A stretch of 64,000 nucleotides of DNA from Phocaeicola massiliensis B84634 = Timone 84634 = DSM 17679 = JCM 13223 (GCF_000382445.1 NZ_KB905475.1:248001-312000); one strand, 5' to 3'; counted from the stretch's first letter, positions 45,100 to 55,564 are shown. Numbers and translations: made by a program. The notes: generated by a model not told the origin, from the letters alone.

Positions 45100-47553
45100 T
45101 TAACGGAGGGTTTTTAACTCTCCGTTTTCCATTGCAATCTTGTAAGTTTTGCCTTTTGAGGTCTTGAAGGTAAGCGTCTTGTCGCCGTATCTCACATGGC
45201 AGGGAGCACCTGCTTTAGACAGGATAGTGGCTTCTTTCAGGCTACCGTTTTCCCATGTTATGTCGACTTCAAAATTACCTTTTGCACATAATCCTTCTAC
45301 AGCACCGTTTTTCCAAGCGTCGGGAAGTGCGGGCAATAACTGAATGAATCCCATATGGCTCTGCAGCAACATTTCGGTAATGCCTGCCGTGCCTCCAAAG
45401 TTACCGTCAATTTGGAAGGGTGGGTGAGTGTCCCATAAGTTATTCATTGTTCCGTTTTTCAGTAAGTTGCCGAAGAGCTTGTATGCATGGTTCCCGTCTT
45501 GCAGACGTGCCCATTGGTTTAATTTCCATCCCATGCTCCAACCGGTCGCGCCGTCACCTCTGTGTTCCAATACTACTTTGGCGGCTTGTGCCAATTCGGG
45601 AGTCGTGACAGGAGAGACTGTATGTCCCGGATGCAGGCCGAACAGATGGTTTACATGGCGGTGTTCGTCTTTGGGGTCATCAATATCTACCGACCACTCC
45701 ATGAGTTGACCGTAACGACCCACTTGATAGGGAACCAGATTGTCCAATACGTGTTGCCACTGTTTACGTTCTTTAGCGTCTACTCCCAATACTTTGCTGG
45801 CATCGATGGCGTCCAACAGAATTTCGCGAATGACGGCATGTACGAAGGTGGCTCCCTGATCTACCGGTCCGTGTTCGGGAGAGGTGGATGGGGCGGCTGT
45901 GTAAGTACCGTCAGGGCGATGCCACAGGTAGTCTACGGCAAAGTTGGCACTGCTTTTAATCAGGTCATACCCTGTTTCTTTCAGGAATTTTTTGTCGCGT
46001 GTGTAGTCATAGTAATCCCATATGTGAGTAGCTAGCCATGGTCCTGCCATGGGATTGAAATTCCATGACATATCTTCGTCTGTCAGCGGAGAAGTAAATC
46101 CGAAGATATTGCCGGAGATGGATGCTGTCCAGCCACGTGCACCGAAGTATGCCCGGGCTGTTTTTTCTCCCGGTTTTACCAATGTACGGATAAAATCGAT
46201 TAATGGCCATGCACATTCGCCTAGATTAGTGGAACAGACAGGCCAATAGTTCATCTGGATATTGATATTGTTATGGTAATCCACGTGCCATGGACCGTCC
46301 ACACCATTGGCCCACATACCCTGAAGGTTGGCGGGAAGGTTGCCGGGACGGGAACTGGCTATCAGCAGGTAACGGCCGAACTGATAATAAATTTCTTCCA
46401 GTTTATAGTCGGGATTGCCTTTACGGTAACGGGCCAGACGTTGGTAGGTGGGCAGATCGGTAACTGCCGGATACTGTAACGTCATGGGGGCATGAGGGTT
46501 TAGTGTCAGTTTTACCCGGTTAAACAGGTTAGTATAGTCAGCCTTGTGGCGTTCGCACAACTCATTATAGCTTTTGCCGGCGGCAGTATTCATCATGGCA
46601 AGAGTGGTCTGTTCCGGGTCTGCACCTACGTATGTTTTCGGGTCTTTAAAGTCCGGGTCAAAGTTCAATTTGTAGTCGGTGTCAGCTGTTAAGAGAAAAA
46701 TGACTTCATCTGCTCCTTGTGCAATGAGTTTCCCGTCAGTGGCAGTCAGGTTTCCTCCTTTATGGATGGCACGGATGCGAAGGGCAAACTTCATTTGATT
46801 GTTTTTCAAACGTCCGGTATAAAGCAGGCTGTTATTTCCGTCCGCTTTTATGGTGCCTGTTGCTTCGGGGTTTGCTCCGTAACTGAATACAAGATTCTGC
46901 ATACCCGGTTTGTCGGCTGTAAACTTAATAACCATAACACTGTCGGGGTAGGATGCAAAATATTTACGCTCATAGTTTACACCGTCTTTACGGAAGCTTA
47001 CAACAGCGAGAGCGGAATCCAGAGAGAGGGCGCGTTTGTAGTTTGTCATGCCTATCTCGCTCAGTCCTGTTTCAATGTATGCTTCTCCCAAACTGGTGTA
47101 AGAACCGAAACGGAACGGAGTTTCGCGGCTGGGTTCGTAATCTGCCAGTCCGTTGAAATTGCGGCGGGTAAGCTCTTCTGCTTTTTTTTGATTCCCTTCA
47201 ACAAATGCTTGTCGTATTTCAGGCAATAGGTGAGCTGATTCCTTGTTGACATTCCAATAATAGTCAGCTCCTTTCTCTGTGTTCGGACCACCGCGCCATA
47301 GAGTCTTTTCATTCAGTGTAATACGCTCGGCAGCTACCGAGCCCAATATATTTCCTCCCAGACTTCCGTTCCCGATTGGCAAAGAGTTACTTTCCCATGA
47401 TTTGTCGGCAGTCGGGGCATACCAAGAAGCACGTCCGTCCAGATTATTGGGCTTGTCAAACCAAATGCTCAGCCCTTTTGTGTAATCAATACTTTGTGCA
47501 TGCATAGAGGCAGCCAGTAAAGTACTGATAAGGCATAAATGAAGCTTTTTCAT
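45100..47553 (-). CDS. GH95 alpha-L-fucosidase (817 aa)
   Basis: A signal peptide (MKKLHLCLISTLLAASMHAQ) is followed by the GH95 N-terminal domain: SLPIGNGSLGGNILG, ITLNEKTLWRGGPNT and TSLGEAYIE. The (alpha/alpha)6 barrel has PGNLPANLQGMWANG, NNINIQMNYWPVCSTNL, YTAAPSTSPEHGP, GLHPGHTVSP and HPPFQIDGNFGGTAGI. GH95 enzymes invert and typically act on alpha-1,2-fucosyl linkages such as those of blood-group H or fucosyllactose. It is probably periplasmic, as it has no lipobox. It complements the GH29 fucosidase 13 kb away. Confidence 0.94.
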   Translation of the reverse strand: MKKLHLCLISTLLAASMHAQSIDYTKGLSIWFDKPNNLDGRASWYAPTADKSWESNSLPIGNGSLGGNILGSVAAERITLNEKTLWRGGPNTEKGADYYWNVNKESAHLLPEIRQAFVEGNQKKAEELTRRNFNGLADYEPSRETPFRFGSYTSLGEAYIETGLSEIGMTNYKRALSLDSALAVVSFRKDGVNYERKYFASYPDSVMVIKFTADKPGMQNLVFSYGANPEATGTIKADGNNSLLYTGRLKNNQMKFALRIRAIHKGGNLTATDGKLIAQGADEVIFLLTADTDYKLNFDPDFKDPKTYVGADPEQTTLAMMNTAAGKSYNELCERHKADYTNLFNRVKLTLNPHAPMTLQYPAVTDLPTYQRLARYRKGNPDYKLEEIYYQFGRYLLIASSRPGNLPANLQGMWANGVDGPWHVDYHNNINIQMNYWPVCSTNLGECAWPLIDFIRTLVKPGEKTARAYFGARGWTASISGNIFGFTSPLTDEDMSWNFNPMAGPWLATHIWDYYDYTRDKKFLKETGYDLIKSSANFAVDYLWHRPDGTYTAAPSTSPEHGPVDQGATFVHAVIREILLDAIDASKVLGVDAKERKQWQHVLDNLVPYQVGRYGQLMEWSVDIDDPKDEHRHVNHLFGLHPGHTVSPVTTPELAQAAKVVLEHRGDGATGWSMGWKLNQWARLQDGNHAYKLFGNLLKNGTMNNLWDTHPPFQIDGNFGGTAGITEMLLQSHMGFIQLLPALPDAWKNGAVEGLCAKGNFEVDITWENGSLKEATILSKAGAPCHVRYGDKTLTFKTSKGKTYKIAMENGELKTLR

Positions 47554-47584
47554 GTCATTATGATATTAGTTGGGTTTTATTTTG

Positions 47585-47592
47585 CAAAGATA
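47585..47592 (-). promoter_or_regulatory. -7 box of the GH95 gene
   Basis: TATCTTTG on the minus strand, with TTG at 47613-47611 and an 18-bp spacer. The -33 element lies in the last codons of the M16 gene, so the fucosidase is not simply cotranscribed with it. Confidence 0.6.
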
Positions 47593-47599
47593 CGATTTT

Positions 47600-48820
47600 C
47601 TATGAGTATACAAGTGTAGAAAGGTATTCTTCGGCAAACATTTCATTGGCTATTTCCAGTAATTGCTCTGCAGTCAGGGCTTCTATACGTTTAAAGACTT
47701 CTCCCGGACCTTCAAATTTGCCGTAATGCAGAAATGCTTTTCCCATATCGAGTGCATTGTTTTCAAAGTTGTCACTTGCCACACCGATTTGTCCGATAAT
47801 CTGTTTCTTGGCGGCAGTCAGTTGGGCACCGGTCAGTTTATTGTCACGTAGCTTTTTCAGTTCTTTGTGTACCAGTCGGATGCAATGGTCCACGTCTTCT
47901 GTGTCAGTTCCGAAATAGATGCAGAATACACCCGTATCGGTATAAGAAGTCAGGTTGGCCTCTACATTATATACCAGTCCGCGGCGTTCACGGAGTGCCA
48001 GGTTCAGGCGGCTGTTCATGCCGGGTCCTCCCAATATATTATTGAGCAGATAGAGTCCGGTTCGTTTTTCATCGTATGCATGATATCCCCGGCTGCCTAT
48101 CATGACATGTGCCTGGTGGGTGTCTTTGTTGATGGTCAGTGTCTGTGGAATATAGGTAAAGGGAGCGATACGCTGACGGTTTGTTTCGCTCAGCGATATA
48201 TCGCTTACAGCTTTTTCTACTGTCCGGATTACCTTCTTGAAATCGATATTGCCTTGCACAAAAAAGACCATGTTGGTTGTTTTGTAGAAGCGTGCTGTAA
48301 ACTCCAACGCATTTCGGCTGGTAAATTGTCTCAAGAGTTCCGGTTTTCCCAGAATATTTCTTCCTAAGGGGTGATTGGGGAATATCAGTTCTTCAAAGTC
48401 ATCAAAGATAAGTTCGGAAGGACTATCTTCATAACTTTGGATTTCATCGATAATCACTTCTACTTCCTTGTCTATCTCATGTTGGGGGAAAGTACTGTGG
48501 AACACAATATCTGCCAGCAGTTCTACTGCACGCGGAAAGTGTTCTGCCAGAAAAGCGCTGTAAATTACTGTTTCTTCTTTATTGGTATAGGCATTGAGGT
48601 CTCCGCCCACATTTTCCATACGGTTCAGTATATGCCAGGCGTGTCTTTTCTCTGTACCTTTAAAGATAAGGTGTTCTACAAAATGCGCCATTCCTTGCTC
48701 TTGTTCATATTCATCACGTGTTCCGGCATCTACCGCAAAACCGCAATAGGCTACTTTAGAGAGGTTGGGTGCATGAATAATACGCAGCCCGTTTGACAAA
48801 GTGAAAGTATTATAGGACAT
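47600..48820 (-). CDS. M16 family zinc metallopeptidase (406 aa)
   Basis: The inverted zinc motif HFVEH (His46, Glu49, His50) and the downstream EVEVIIDEIQSYED, which supplies the third ligand, identify an active M16 subunit of the processing-peptidase/PqqL type. The C-terminal R/Y pair region is typical. No signal peptide is visible, so it may act in the cytoplasm on peptides. It is divergent from the LOG gene. It is half the length of two-domain pitrilysins, so it should dimerise. Confidence 0.92.
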   Translation of the reverse strand: MSYNTFTLSNGLRIIHAPNLSKVAYCGFAVDAGTRDEYEQEQGMAHFVEHLIFKGTEKRHAWHILNRMENVGGDLNAYTNKEETVIYSAFLAEHFPRAVELLADIVFHSTFPQHEIDKEVEVIIDEIQSYEDSPSELIFDDFEELIFPNHPLGRNILGKPELLRQFTSRNALEFTARFYKTTNMVFFVQGNIDFKKVIRTVEKAVSDISLSETNRQRIAPFTYIPQTLTINKDTHQAHVMIGSRGYHAYDEKRTGLYLLNNILGGPGMNSRLNLALRERRGLVYNVEANLTSYTDTGVFCIYFGTDTEDVDHCIRLVHKELKKLRDNKLTGAQLTAAKKQIIGQIGVASDNFENNALDMGKAFLHYGKFEGPGEVFKRIEALTAEQLLEIANEMFAEEYLSTLVYS

Positions 48821-48924
48821 TGTTTTTTAGTTCAATTCTGTTTCGGTGGACAAAAATACAACAAAAGTTATTGTTGTTCTTCAAAAAATGCAGATATTTG
48901 TATTCAATAACAGAATTCAAGAGA

Positions 48925-49458
48925 ATGGATAAGATTGCTATTTTTTGTTCTGCGTCTGATAATATAGACCCTGTTTACTTCGATAAAGCGCGTGAACTGG
49001 GAACTTGGATGGGACAAAACGGAAAGACCTTGATATATGGCGGAGCCAATATCGGCTTGATGGAATGTGTTGCCCGTGCTGCCAAAGAAAACGGAAGTAT
49101 GGTGATGGGCGTGGTTCCTACCAAATTGGAAGAACGCGGAAGGGTGAGCGATTTGCTGGATGTTACCTTTCGTACAGACAATCTGAGCGACCGCAAAGAT
49201 GTTATGTTGCACGAAGCGGATGTAGTGGTGGCACTGCCGGGCGGAGTGGGTACTTTGGACGAAATATTTCATGTGATGGCTGCAGCCACATTGGATTATC
49301 ACCATAAAAAAGTCATATTTTACAATATCAATGGATTCTGGAATGGCATTGTGGAATTTCTGAAAGGACTGGAAACGCAGCATTTTGCACATCATCCGCT
49401 GAACAGTTATTATGCCGTGGCGGATAACCGGGAAGAACTAACCGAACTATTAAAATAA
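48925..49458 (+). CDS. LOG family protein (TIGR00730, 177 aa)
   Basis: A Rossmann-type protein with GGANIGLMECVARAA and the diagnostic PGGVGTLDEIFHVM (PGGxGTxxE), which is the active-site motif of cytokinin-activating LOG phosphoribohydrolases. It would cleave nucleoside 5'-monophosphates to base and ribose 5-phosphate; the bacterial substrate is uncertain. The start at 48925 was chosen because the preceding 35 codons are divergent-promoter sequence. It leads a run with the SIS and GH18 genes. Confidence 0.88.
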   Translation: MDKIAIFCSASDNIDPVYFDKARELGTWMGQNGKTLIYGGANIGLMECVARAAKENGSMVMGVVPTKLEERGRVSDLLDVTFRTDNLSDRKDVMLHEADVVVALPGGVGTLDEIFHVMAAATLDYHHKKVIFYNINGFWNGIVEFLKGLETQHFAHHPLNSYYAVADNREELTELLK

Positions 49459-49473
49459 ATATCTCTGTTACTT

Positions 49474-50076
49474 ATGATGACATCTATACACGAATTGTTG
49501 AAGAAAGAGGCGGAAGCCGTATTAAATATTCCGGTTTCGGATGCTTATGAGAAGGCTGTAGCTCTGATTGTTGAGCAAGTACATAACAAAAGGGGTAAAC
49601 TGGTGACTACCGGAATGGGAAAAGCCGGACAGATAGCCATGAATATTGCTACCACATTTTGTTCGACCGGCATTCCGGCAGTATTTCTGCATCCCAGCGA
49701 AGCACAACACGGAGACTTGGGCATATTGCAGGAGAATGATTTGTTGTTGTTGATTTCTAATTCCGGTAAGACCCGCGAAATAGTGGAACTCACACAATTG
49801 GCTCATACGTTGAACCCAACGCTGAAATATATTGTTATAACGGGAAATGCGGATAGTCCGTTGGCTCGTGAGTCTGATATTTGTTTATGCACCGGACATC
49901 CCGATGAAGTCTGTGCATTGGGTATGACTCCCACCACTTCTACTACCGTGATGACGGTGATTGGAGATATCCTGGTAGTGGAAACCATGAAACGTACCGG
50001 TTTTACCATTGAGGAATATAGCAAACGTCATCATGGAGGATATTTGGGAGAACGTTCGCGCGAGTTGAGTAAATAA
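49474..50076 (+). CDS. SIS-domain sugar-phosphate isomerase, KdsD-like (200 aa)
   Basis: A lone SIS domain: TTGMGKAGQIAMNIATTFCS, FLHPSEAQHGDLGIL, LISNSGKTREIVEL and ALGMTPTTSTTVMTVIGD match D-arabinose 5-phosphate isomerase (KdsD/GutQ). The CBS pair found in E. coli KdsD is absent, as in several Bacteroides enzymes. It would interconvert ribulose 5-phosphate and arabinose 5-phosphate for Kdo. It follows the LOG gene by 15 bp. Confidence 0.87.
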   Translation: MMTSIHELLKKEAEAVLNIPVSDAYEKAVALIVEQVHNKRGKLVTTGMGKAGQIAMNIATTFCSTGIPAVFLHPSEAQHGDLGILQENDLLLLISNSGKTREIVELTQLAHTLNPTLKYIVITGNADSPLARESDICLCTGHPDEVCALGMTPTTSTTVMTVIGDILVVETMKRTGFTIEEYSKRHHGGYLGERSRELSK

Positions 50077-50091
50077 TCAATCTCCTTTGGG

Positions 50092-51129
50092 ATGAAAATA
50101 TTCAGGCTGTTATCTCTGCTGCTGGTTGTATTATTGGCTTCTTGTCTGAATAAGAAGAAGTCGGCAGATACCGGTATGCCGGGAAATGAATCTCGGTATG
50201 TGGTGTTGGCTTATGTTACTTCATGGGGAGTAAGTACTCCCGAAACATCGTGCCTGACTCATATCAATTATGCTTTTGGGCATGTGGCGGATGATAACAA
50301 GGGAATACGGATAGATAACGAGCCTCGCCTGCAGATGATAGTGGGTTTGAAAAAGGAAAAACCTTCTTTAAAGGTCTTATTGTCTGTGGGAGGCTGGGGT
50401 AGTAGCCGTTTCAGTGAAATGGCGGCCAATGACAGTACTCGTACTGCTTTTGCTGCCGATTGCAGAAGAGTGATTGATAAATTTGGATTGGATGGTATTG
50501 ATATTGACTGGGAGTATCCGGGTAGTGGAACGGCCGGCATATCTTTTTCTTCTGCCGATAAGGAGAATTTTACTCTTTTGATGCGTGATGTCCGGCAGGC
50601 TGTCGGGAAGGACAAACTTCTGACGATAGCTACTGCTGCCACCGGGCGTTATTATGATTTTAGAGCTATCGAACCGTATGTGGATTATGTAAATATTATG
50701 GCCTATGATATGGAAGAGGCGCCTTTTCATCATGCTGCCTTGCATTGTTCGGACATGACGGAGGAATGGTCGTGTGAGAAGGCAGTGGCCGGGCATATTG
50801 CCGGTGGTTTTCCGGTACAGCGTCTGGTATTGGGGATTCCTTTCTATGGACATGGAACCAACGAGGCGCCTGAGTCTTTGGATTATCGCCATATCATATC
50901 TATCGACAGTCTGTATAGTCGCTGGGATAGTGTGGCACAAGTTCCTTATTTGGTTAATTCCAAAGGAACAGTCGTCGTGAATTATGAAAATGCCCAATCC
51001 ATCGAGCTTAAATGTCGCTTTCTGCACCGGCAGGGTATGCTGGGAGCTATGTACTGGGATTATGATAGCGACGATGAAATGGGCACTTTACGACACGCTG
51101 TTTATCGCGGGGTTATGCAACTTCCTTGA
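50092..51129 (+). CDS. GH18 family glycoside hydrolase lipoprotein (345 aa)
   Basis: A lipoprotein signal (MKIFRLLSLLLVVLLASC, Cys18) is followed by a GH18 barrel: INYAFGHV, LLSVGGWGSS and DGIDIDWEYPG, where Glu141 is the catalytic acid of the DxxDxDxE motif and is intact. The sequences VNIMAYD and LGIPFYGHG complete the family pattern. It hydrolyses beta-1,4-GlcNAc linkages of chitin-like glycans or, as for endo-beta-N-acetylglucosaminidases, N-glycan cores; which one cannot be decided. It is in the LOG-SIS run and converges on the M1 peptidase gene 3 bp away. Confidence 0.9.
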   Translation: MKIFRLLSLLLVVLLASCLNKKKSADTGMPGNESRYVVLAYVTSWGVSTPETSCLTHINYAFGHVADDNKGIRIDNEPRLQMIVGLKKEKPSLKVLLSVGGWGSSRFSEMAANDSTRTAFAADCRRVIDKFGLDGIDIDWEYPGSGTAGISFSSADKENFTLLMRDVRQAVGKDKLLTIATAATGRYYDFRAIEPYVDYVNIMAYDMEEAPFHHAALHCSDMTEEWSCEKAVAGHIAGGFPVQRLVLGIPFYGHGTNEAPESLDYRHIISIDSLYSRWDSVAQVPYLVNSKGTVVVNYENAQSIELKCRFLHRQGMLGAMYWDYDSDDEMGTLRHAVYRGVMQLP

Positions 51130-51132
51130 TTC

Positions 51133-53649
51133 TTATTTTTGTCTATTAGCTCTGTAAAGCGGATAAGCCGCTTGGAGAATCTTGTTTTTCAGCAAGACCG
51201 GATAGTCGGGGTGTGCAGCAAAGAATGCTTCCACTTCACGATACGCTTCAGGACTCCGATGCTGGGAGAGCAATGCATTTACCCAGTTTTTGGGGAAGAA
51301 AATATCTCCGGTACGTTGTACATCCAACAAAGCTTCCAATGCCGGGCGGATATATTTTATCGAATAACTTTCTCTGGCCGGATGGTTCAGATAACTTAAT
51401 ACGGTGGCAGTCCAAGGCTCTATTCTACGATTTTCTGCTAACATTAAAGACCGGAATAAAGCATCAAGTTCCAGTGTATCGGGGGTGACTGCACGTGAGA
51501 TAAAGTCGAATTCACGTAAACGGTCGGGATTTTTGAGACGTTGACGCTGGGTGGTCAGAAGTGTTTTGCTTTGCTCCGGCATACGAAGTGAGAGAATATA
51601 CACCAAAGTTGTATAGTCTCTTTCATTCAGTTGCTTGTCGGATTGATTTGTCCAAATGCTGTAGAGCTTTTGTAAGCTTCGGTCAGATGTAGCGTTTTGA
51701 ATCAAGCTTCGTAAAAGCTGGATGCGGCAAGAGGGAATGGTGTGAGTTTCGCTAAGGCGGAACATTGCTTCTTCCATTTCTTGTTTCTTTTCAAATGTTA
51801 ATGTGCGGAGAGGATTTCCCAAATAACCGATAATGGTTGAGGCTATTAAAGGATTCTTTTCTTTACTAAGTCCGGTTAACAAACTGCTGCTCCATTCTTC
51901 GTCTGTGAAATGTTTGGCTTGATAATTCTCATACAGAAGCATAAGCAAGGCTTCTCGTGCGGTGTCATCGGCTGTTTCTTGCCAATGTGCCAGCAGCCAT
52001 GGTAGTGTATGACTGTCGGGTATGAACAGACCATAACCACGGCCGTCTGTGTTTGGAAGAATATAGCGGACGGGGAAAGGCAGTGGTAATGTGCATAAAC
52101 TGTCGGTCAGGTTGACTTCCAGAATACTATCCCGTTGCTCACCACATAAAGTGACATGGAAGCGCTGGGGCCAAGTGATTCCCCGGTGGTAAGGGTCTTC
52201 TTGACAGATTTGCAGTTTCCCGTCTTTTTGGGCAAAACGTATAGTGGGCATTCCTTTTTGATTTACCCATACATCACTGAAAGCAGCCAAATCTTCTGCC
52301 GTTTTGTTATCCAAAATGCGTATCAGATCATTCCATGTGGCATTACTGTAGGCATATGTGTTGAGATATTCCCGGATTCCTTCTCTGAACTTGTCTTCTC
52401 CCATCAGTTCTACGAGTTTTATCATCATCACGGGAGCTTTATTATAGATGATTTGTCCATAAATCAGTCCGGCATTTCTTAAATTGTCCAACGGCTGGCG
52501 GATGGAGGTCGTACCGGGAGTACGATCTTCCGAAAGTGAAGAAGCAGTGAATGTTTTAATCCGGTTCAATTGATGATTAATGTCCGGGTATAAAGGTTCG
52601 CTGATGCAGGCGGCGAAGTAGTTGGCAAAAACTTCTTTTGTCCATACATCATCAAACCAGTTCATTGTAACTAAGTCGCCAAACCACATATGAGCTGTTT
52701 CGTGTGCAATAAGTTCGGTACGTCTCAACTCTTCATCAGGGGTAGGATGCTCACTCAGAAACATCTGATTGTCGTTATATAAAGTAGCGCCGGTATGCTC
52801 CATGCCTCCGTATTGAAAACCGGGTAGAATGATGAAATCATATTTGGCAAACGGGTAGGAGACCCCGGTATAATCTTCTAGCCAATGGAGGGAAGCCATA
52901 ACTTGCTTGAAAATAGTATCTAATTGTGCTAATTTCTTCGGGTCTGTTTCCCGATAGTAAGCCGAAATCTTTCTGCTTCCTTCCTTATATTCTTGTTTTT
53001 CCAGCTTTCCGGCAACAAATGAGAACAGATAAGTGCTTAATGGCTCGGTCGGAGCAAAATAAATGCTTTTTCTTCCTTCACGTTCTTCTTCCTTATTAAT
53101 ATAGGTGTTGGAGACGGCAACCCATTCAGACGGGATGTCCAATTGCAGTGTGAAAGAGGCTTTGAGGTTAGGTTGCTCAAAACACGGAAAAACGGTTCGC
53201 GCCCTGTCGGGTACTAACAAGGTATACAGGAACTCGTCGTTTCTGTTCAGAGACTGATTGCCGGCAGTAAAGCGGATATATATGTCGTTCTCTCCTTTCT
53301 GTGTTGTATTCTTCGGCAGAATAATATGTTCGTTACGGAATTCATAAGATGTCGGCAGTCCGTTTGCGGATACTTCTTTTATCTTATCCGCTTCTTCTCT
53401 GAAATCGAGGATAACCTCTTGTGCTTTGTTCAGCCGGAACCGAACGTGTATCTCTCCCTCTACCGGCATTGATTTTTGTTTTGGAATAGATAAACGAAGG
53501 TCGTATTTCAATTCATTGATTTCTTGTTTTCTGAGTTCTGCCAATTCCTGCGAAATTCCTGAGTCATAAATACGAGGATTTTGGGAAGCCGGCTGGCAGG
53601 CATTGAGCAGACAACACATTATAATAATAATTTCGTAGTGTATTTTCAT
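51133..53649 (-). CDS. M1 family aminopeptidase lipoprotein (838 aa)
   Basis: A lipoprotein signal (Cys18 in LNAC) is followed by the M1 N-terminal saddle. The exopeptidase motif is GGMEHTGA, a variant of GxMEN, and the zinc site is HETAHMWFGDLVTMNWFDD with His316, Glu317, His320 and Glu339. A long helical C-terminal domain follows. It probably trims peptides at the cell surface or in the periplasm. It is the last gene of an EFR1-mnmA-M1 operon, starting 3 bp after mnmA. Confidence 0.92.
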   Translation of the reverse strand: MKIHYEIIIIMCCLLNACQPASQNPRIYDSGISQELAELRKQEINELKYDLRLSIPKQKSMPVEGEIHVRFRLNKAQEVILDFREEADKIKEVSANGLPTSYEFRNEHIILPKNTTQKGENDIYIRFTAGNQSLNRNDEFLYTLLVPDRARTVFPCFEQPNLKASFTLQLDIPSEWVAVSNTYINKEEEREGRKSIYFAPTEPLSTYLFSFVAGKLEKQEYKEGSRKISAYYRETDPKKLAQLDTIFKQVMASLHWLEDYTGVSYPFAKYDFIILPGFQYGGMEHTGATLYNDNQMFLSEHPTPDEELRRTELIAHETAHMWFGDLVTMNWFDDVWTKEVFANYFAACISEPLYPDINHQLNRIKTFTASSLSEDRTPGTTSIRQPLDNLRNAGLIYGQIIYNKAPVMMIKLVELMGEDKFREGIREYLNTYAYSNATWNDLIRILDNKTAEDLAAFSDVWVNQKGMPTIRFAQKDGKLQICQEDPYHRGITWPQRFHVTLCGEQRDSILEVNLTDSLCTLPLPFPVRYILPNTDGRGYGLFIPDSHTLPWLLAHWQETADDTAREALLMLLYENYQAKHFTDEEWSSSLLTGLSKEKNPLIASTIIGYLGNPLRTLTFEKKQEMEEAMFRLSETHTIPSCRIQLLRSLIQNATSDRSLQKLYSIWTNQSDKQLNERDYTTLVYILSLRMPEQSKTLLTTQRQRLKNPDRLREFDFISRAVTPDTLELDALFRSLMLAENRRIEPWTATVLSYLNHPARESYSIKYIRPALEALLDVQRTGDIFFPKNWVNALLSQHRSPEAYREVEAFFAAHPDYPVLLKNKILQAAYPLYRANRQK

Positions 53650-53652
53650 CGT

Positions 53653-54780
53653 TTATAATTTATCTTGGTTATCGGCTGCTATTTTACGGATTCCCCGTTG
53701 AGATGCAATGAAAGCACCTCCCAATACTCTCCGTCCATCGTAAAATACGGCAGACTGTCCCGGAGCAATGGCAGAAGCCTCGGAATAGAAACGCACCAGC
53801 AAGTGTTTTTCGTCAAGAACAGCTACACGGCAAGGGATGGGCTTGCTTCGATAACGGATGCGGACAGCTAAATCTTTGCATTGCATCAGTTCCTGCATAT
53901 CGGTTATCTGATAGTCTTCCACCAACATATATTCGGTTTTCAGCTCTTCTGCATCTCCCAGCATGACGGTGTTTTTCTCTGCATTGATTCTTAATACATA
54001 AGCCGGACGACCTAAGGCTATTTCCAGTCCTTTTCGTTGTCCGATAGTATAATAAGGAAAGCCTTTGTGTTGCCCTATTTTTAACCCTTTATTATCGACA
54101 AACCATCCGGGTCCTATTTTTGTATCGATATCCGGGCATTGAGAACGAAGAAAATCACGATAGTCTCCTTCGATAAAACAGATTTCCATACTTTCGCCTC
54201 CCTGTGCTTTTGTTTCAAAACCTTTTTGACGAAGATATTCCCGTACTTCTTGCTTGGTATATGTTCCGAGTGGAAAGATGAAACGGCGCAGAATTTCCTG
54301 TGGAAGTTTCCACAGGAAATAAGACTGGTCTTTGGTCATATCATCTCCTGCTATTATATATAGGTGTCCGTTATGTTCTTCCAGACGGCAATAATGACCT
54401 GTAGATATGTGGGCACAATTAGTCTGGTCTGCCCATTCGCACAGAATACGTTCTTTGAAAAGCGGGTTACACATTACACAAGGATTAGGAGTGCGTCCTT
54501 TCATATATTCGTCAATGAAATGCTTGACAATAACTTCTTTAAATTCTTCACGTACATCGGCTACATGATGTTCTATACCTAATTTTCCTGCCAATGCCCG
54601 GGCTTCGAGCACATCATCGGGTTCTGTCTGTCCGGGAGTGGAGAATTTTGAAGGTACATCCCATGTACGCATTGTTACTCCTACCACTTCATATCCTTGT
54701 TCTTGCAGCATGATGCAGGTGGCGGAACTGTCAATCCCGCCACTCATGCCTACCAATACTCTTTGTTCTCTACTTTTCAT
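53653..54780 (-). CDS. mnmA: tRNA-specific 2-thiouridylase
   Basis: A 375-residue protein from the ATG at 54780 ([20 protein letters not shown]). The PP-loop SGGIDSS binds ATP, the first catalytic cysteine is in [14 protein letters not shown] and the second in [15 protein letters not shown]. It puts sulfur on U34 of Lys, Glu and Gln tRNAs using sulfur relayed from a cysteine desulfurase. The longer frame (to 54861) overlaps the EFR1 gene and adds no conserved sequence. The gene is 10 bp downstream of EFR1. Confidence 0.94.
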   Translation of the reverse strand: MKSREQRVLVGMSGGIDSSATCIMLQEQGYEVVGVTMRTWDVPSKFSTPGQTEPDDVLEARALAGKLGIEHHVADVREEFKEVIVKHFIDEYMKGRTPNPCVMCNPLFKERILCEWADQTNCAHISTGHYCRLEEHNGHLYIIAGDDMTKDQSYFLWKLPQEILRRFIFPLGTYTKQEVREYLRQKGFETKAQGGESMEICFIEGDYRDFLRSQCPDIDTKIGPGWFVDNKGLKIGQHKGFPYYTIGQRKGLEIALGRPAYVLRINAEKNTVMLGDAEELKTEYMLVEDYQITDMQELMQCKDLAVRIRYRSKPIPCRVAVLDEKHLLVRFYSEASAIAPGQSAVFYDGRRVLGGAFIASQRGIRKIAADNQDKL

Positions 54781-54790
54781 CGTTTGTTGT

Positions 54791-55564
54791 TTAAAGAAAC
54801 AGTTCCGGTTCTCTTCGGGCTGCACATTTCTCGTGCAACATTGGAGTATAAGGGGTATCAAATATGCGTGCTCCGTTAGGACACTCTTTTACACAGGCGC
54901 AACATTTGATGCATTTCGCTATTTCAGTTTCTATCTTTCCTTCTTGATTAAGGTAAATGGCGTGTGTGGGGCAAATTTCAATGCACTCGCCACAGGCAAA
55001 ACATTCTTCTGTACATAGAGGAGCGGCCGGGGTAGACGGCGCTACATAGCGATAAGGAACGTTACCTTTGATAAAGAAATCGGCAGGAGCCTCACTGTTC
55101 TTGAGCTTTTTGAGGCAGTCTTTACCAAACTGCTCTGCTATTTGCAGGTCGTTAGCGTCCGGTCGTCCTTCGGCAACAGGCATTCCGGGGCGGCTGTAAC
55201 TATGTTCCCCGATGAAAGCTCCGGCGGCAAGTGGTGTAAAACCTAAGCGGGTTGTCTCATCTCTTAGTTCGACTAATGCATCTTCATAATCCCGGTTGCC
55301 ATAAACGGCAACCAAAACAACCGGAGCATTTTCTCCTTTTAATCGTCGGATTCGCTGTAGGGCAATAGGTGCCACTCGGCCGGCATAAACTGGCACTGCG
55401 ATAATAGTCAGTGCATTCTTAATTTCAATAGGTGTGATACTCTCATCAAGTGTCAGGTCTGTTTCTATTCTGCGTTCCATTCCTATACCATCTCCGATGG
55501 CACGAGCTATTTTCGCCGATGTATGCGTAGGCGAAAAGAATACGATATGCGTTGTATCTACCAT
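54791..55564 (-). CDS. EFR1 family ferredoxin/flavodoxin fusion protein (257 aa)
   Basis: An N-terminal flavodoxin-like domain ([35 protein letters not shown]) is fused to a C-terminal bis-[4Fe-4S] ferredoxin domain: [20 protein letters not shown] and [15 protein letters not shown]. This architecture defines the EFR1 ferrodoxin family of anaerobes. It is presumably an electron carrier; its partners are unknown. The start at 55564 was chosen because the upstream extension is not conserved-looking and holds likely promoter sequence. It heads the operon with mnmA and the M1 peptidase. Confidence 0.87.
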   Translation of the reverse strand: MVDTTHIVFFSPTHTSAKIARAIGDGIGMERRIETDLTLDESITPIEIKNALTIIAVPVYAGRVAPIALQRIRRLKGENAPVVLVAVYGNRDYEDALVELRDETTRLGFTPLAAGAFIGEHSYSRPGMPVAEGRPDANDLQIAEQFGKDCLKKLKNSEAPADFFIKGNVPYRYVAPSTPAAPLCTEECFACGECIEICPTHAIYLNQEGKIETEIAKCIKCCACVKECPNGARIFDTPYTPMLHEKCAARREPELFL

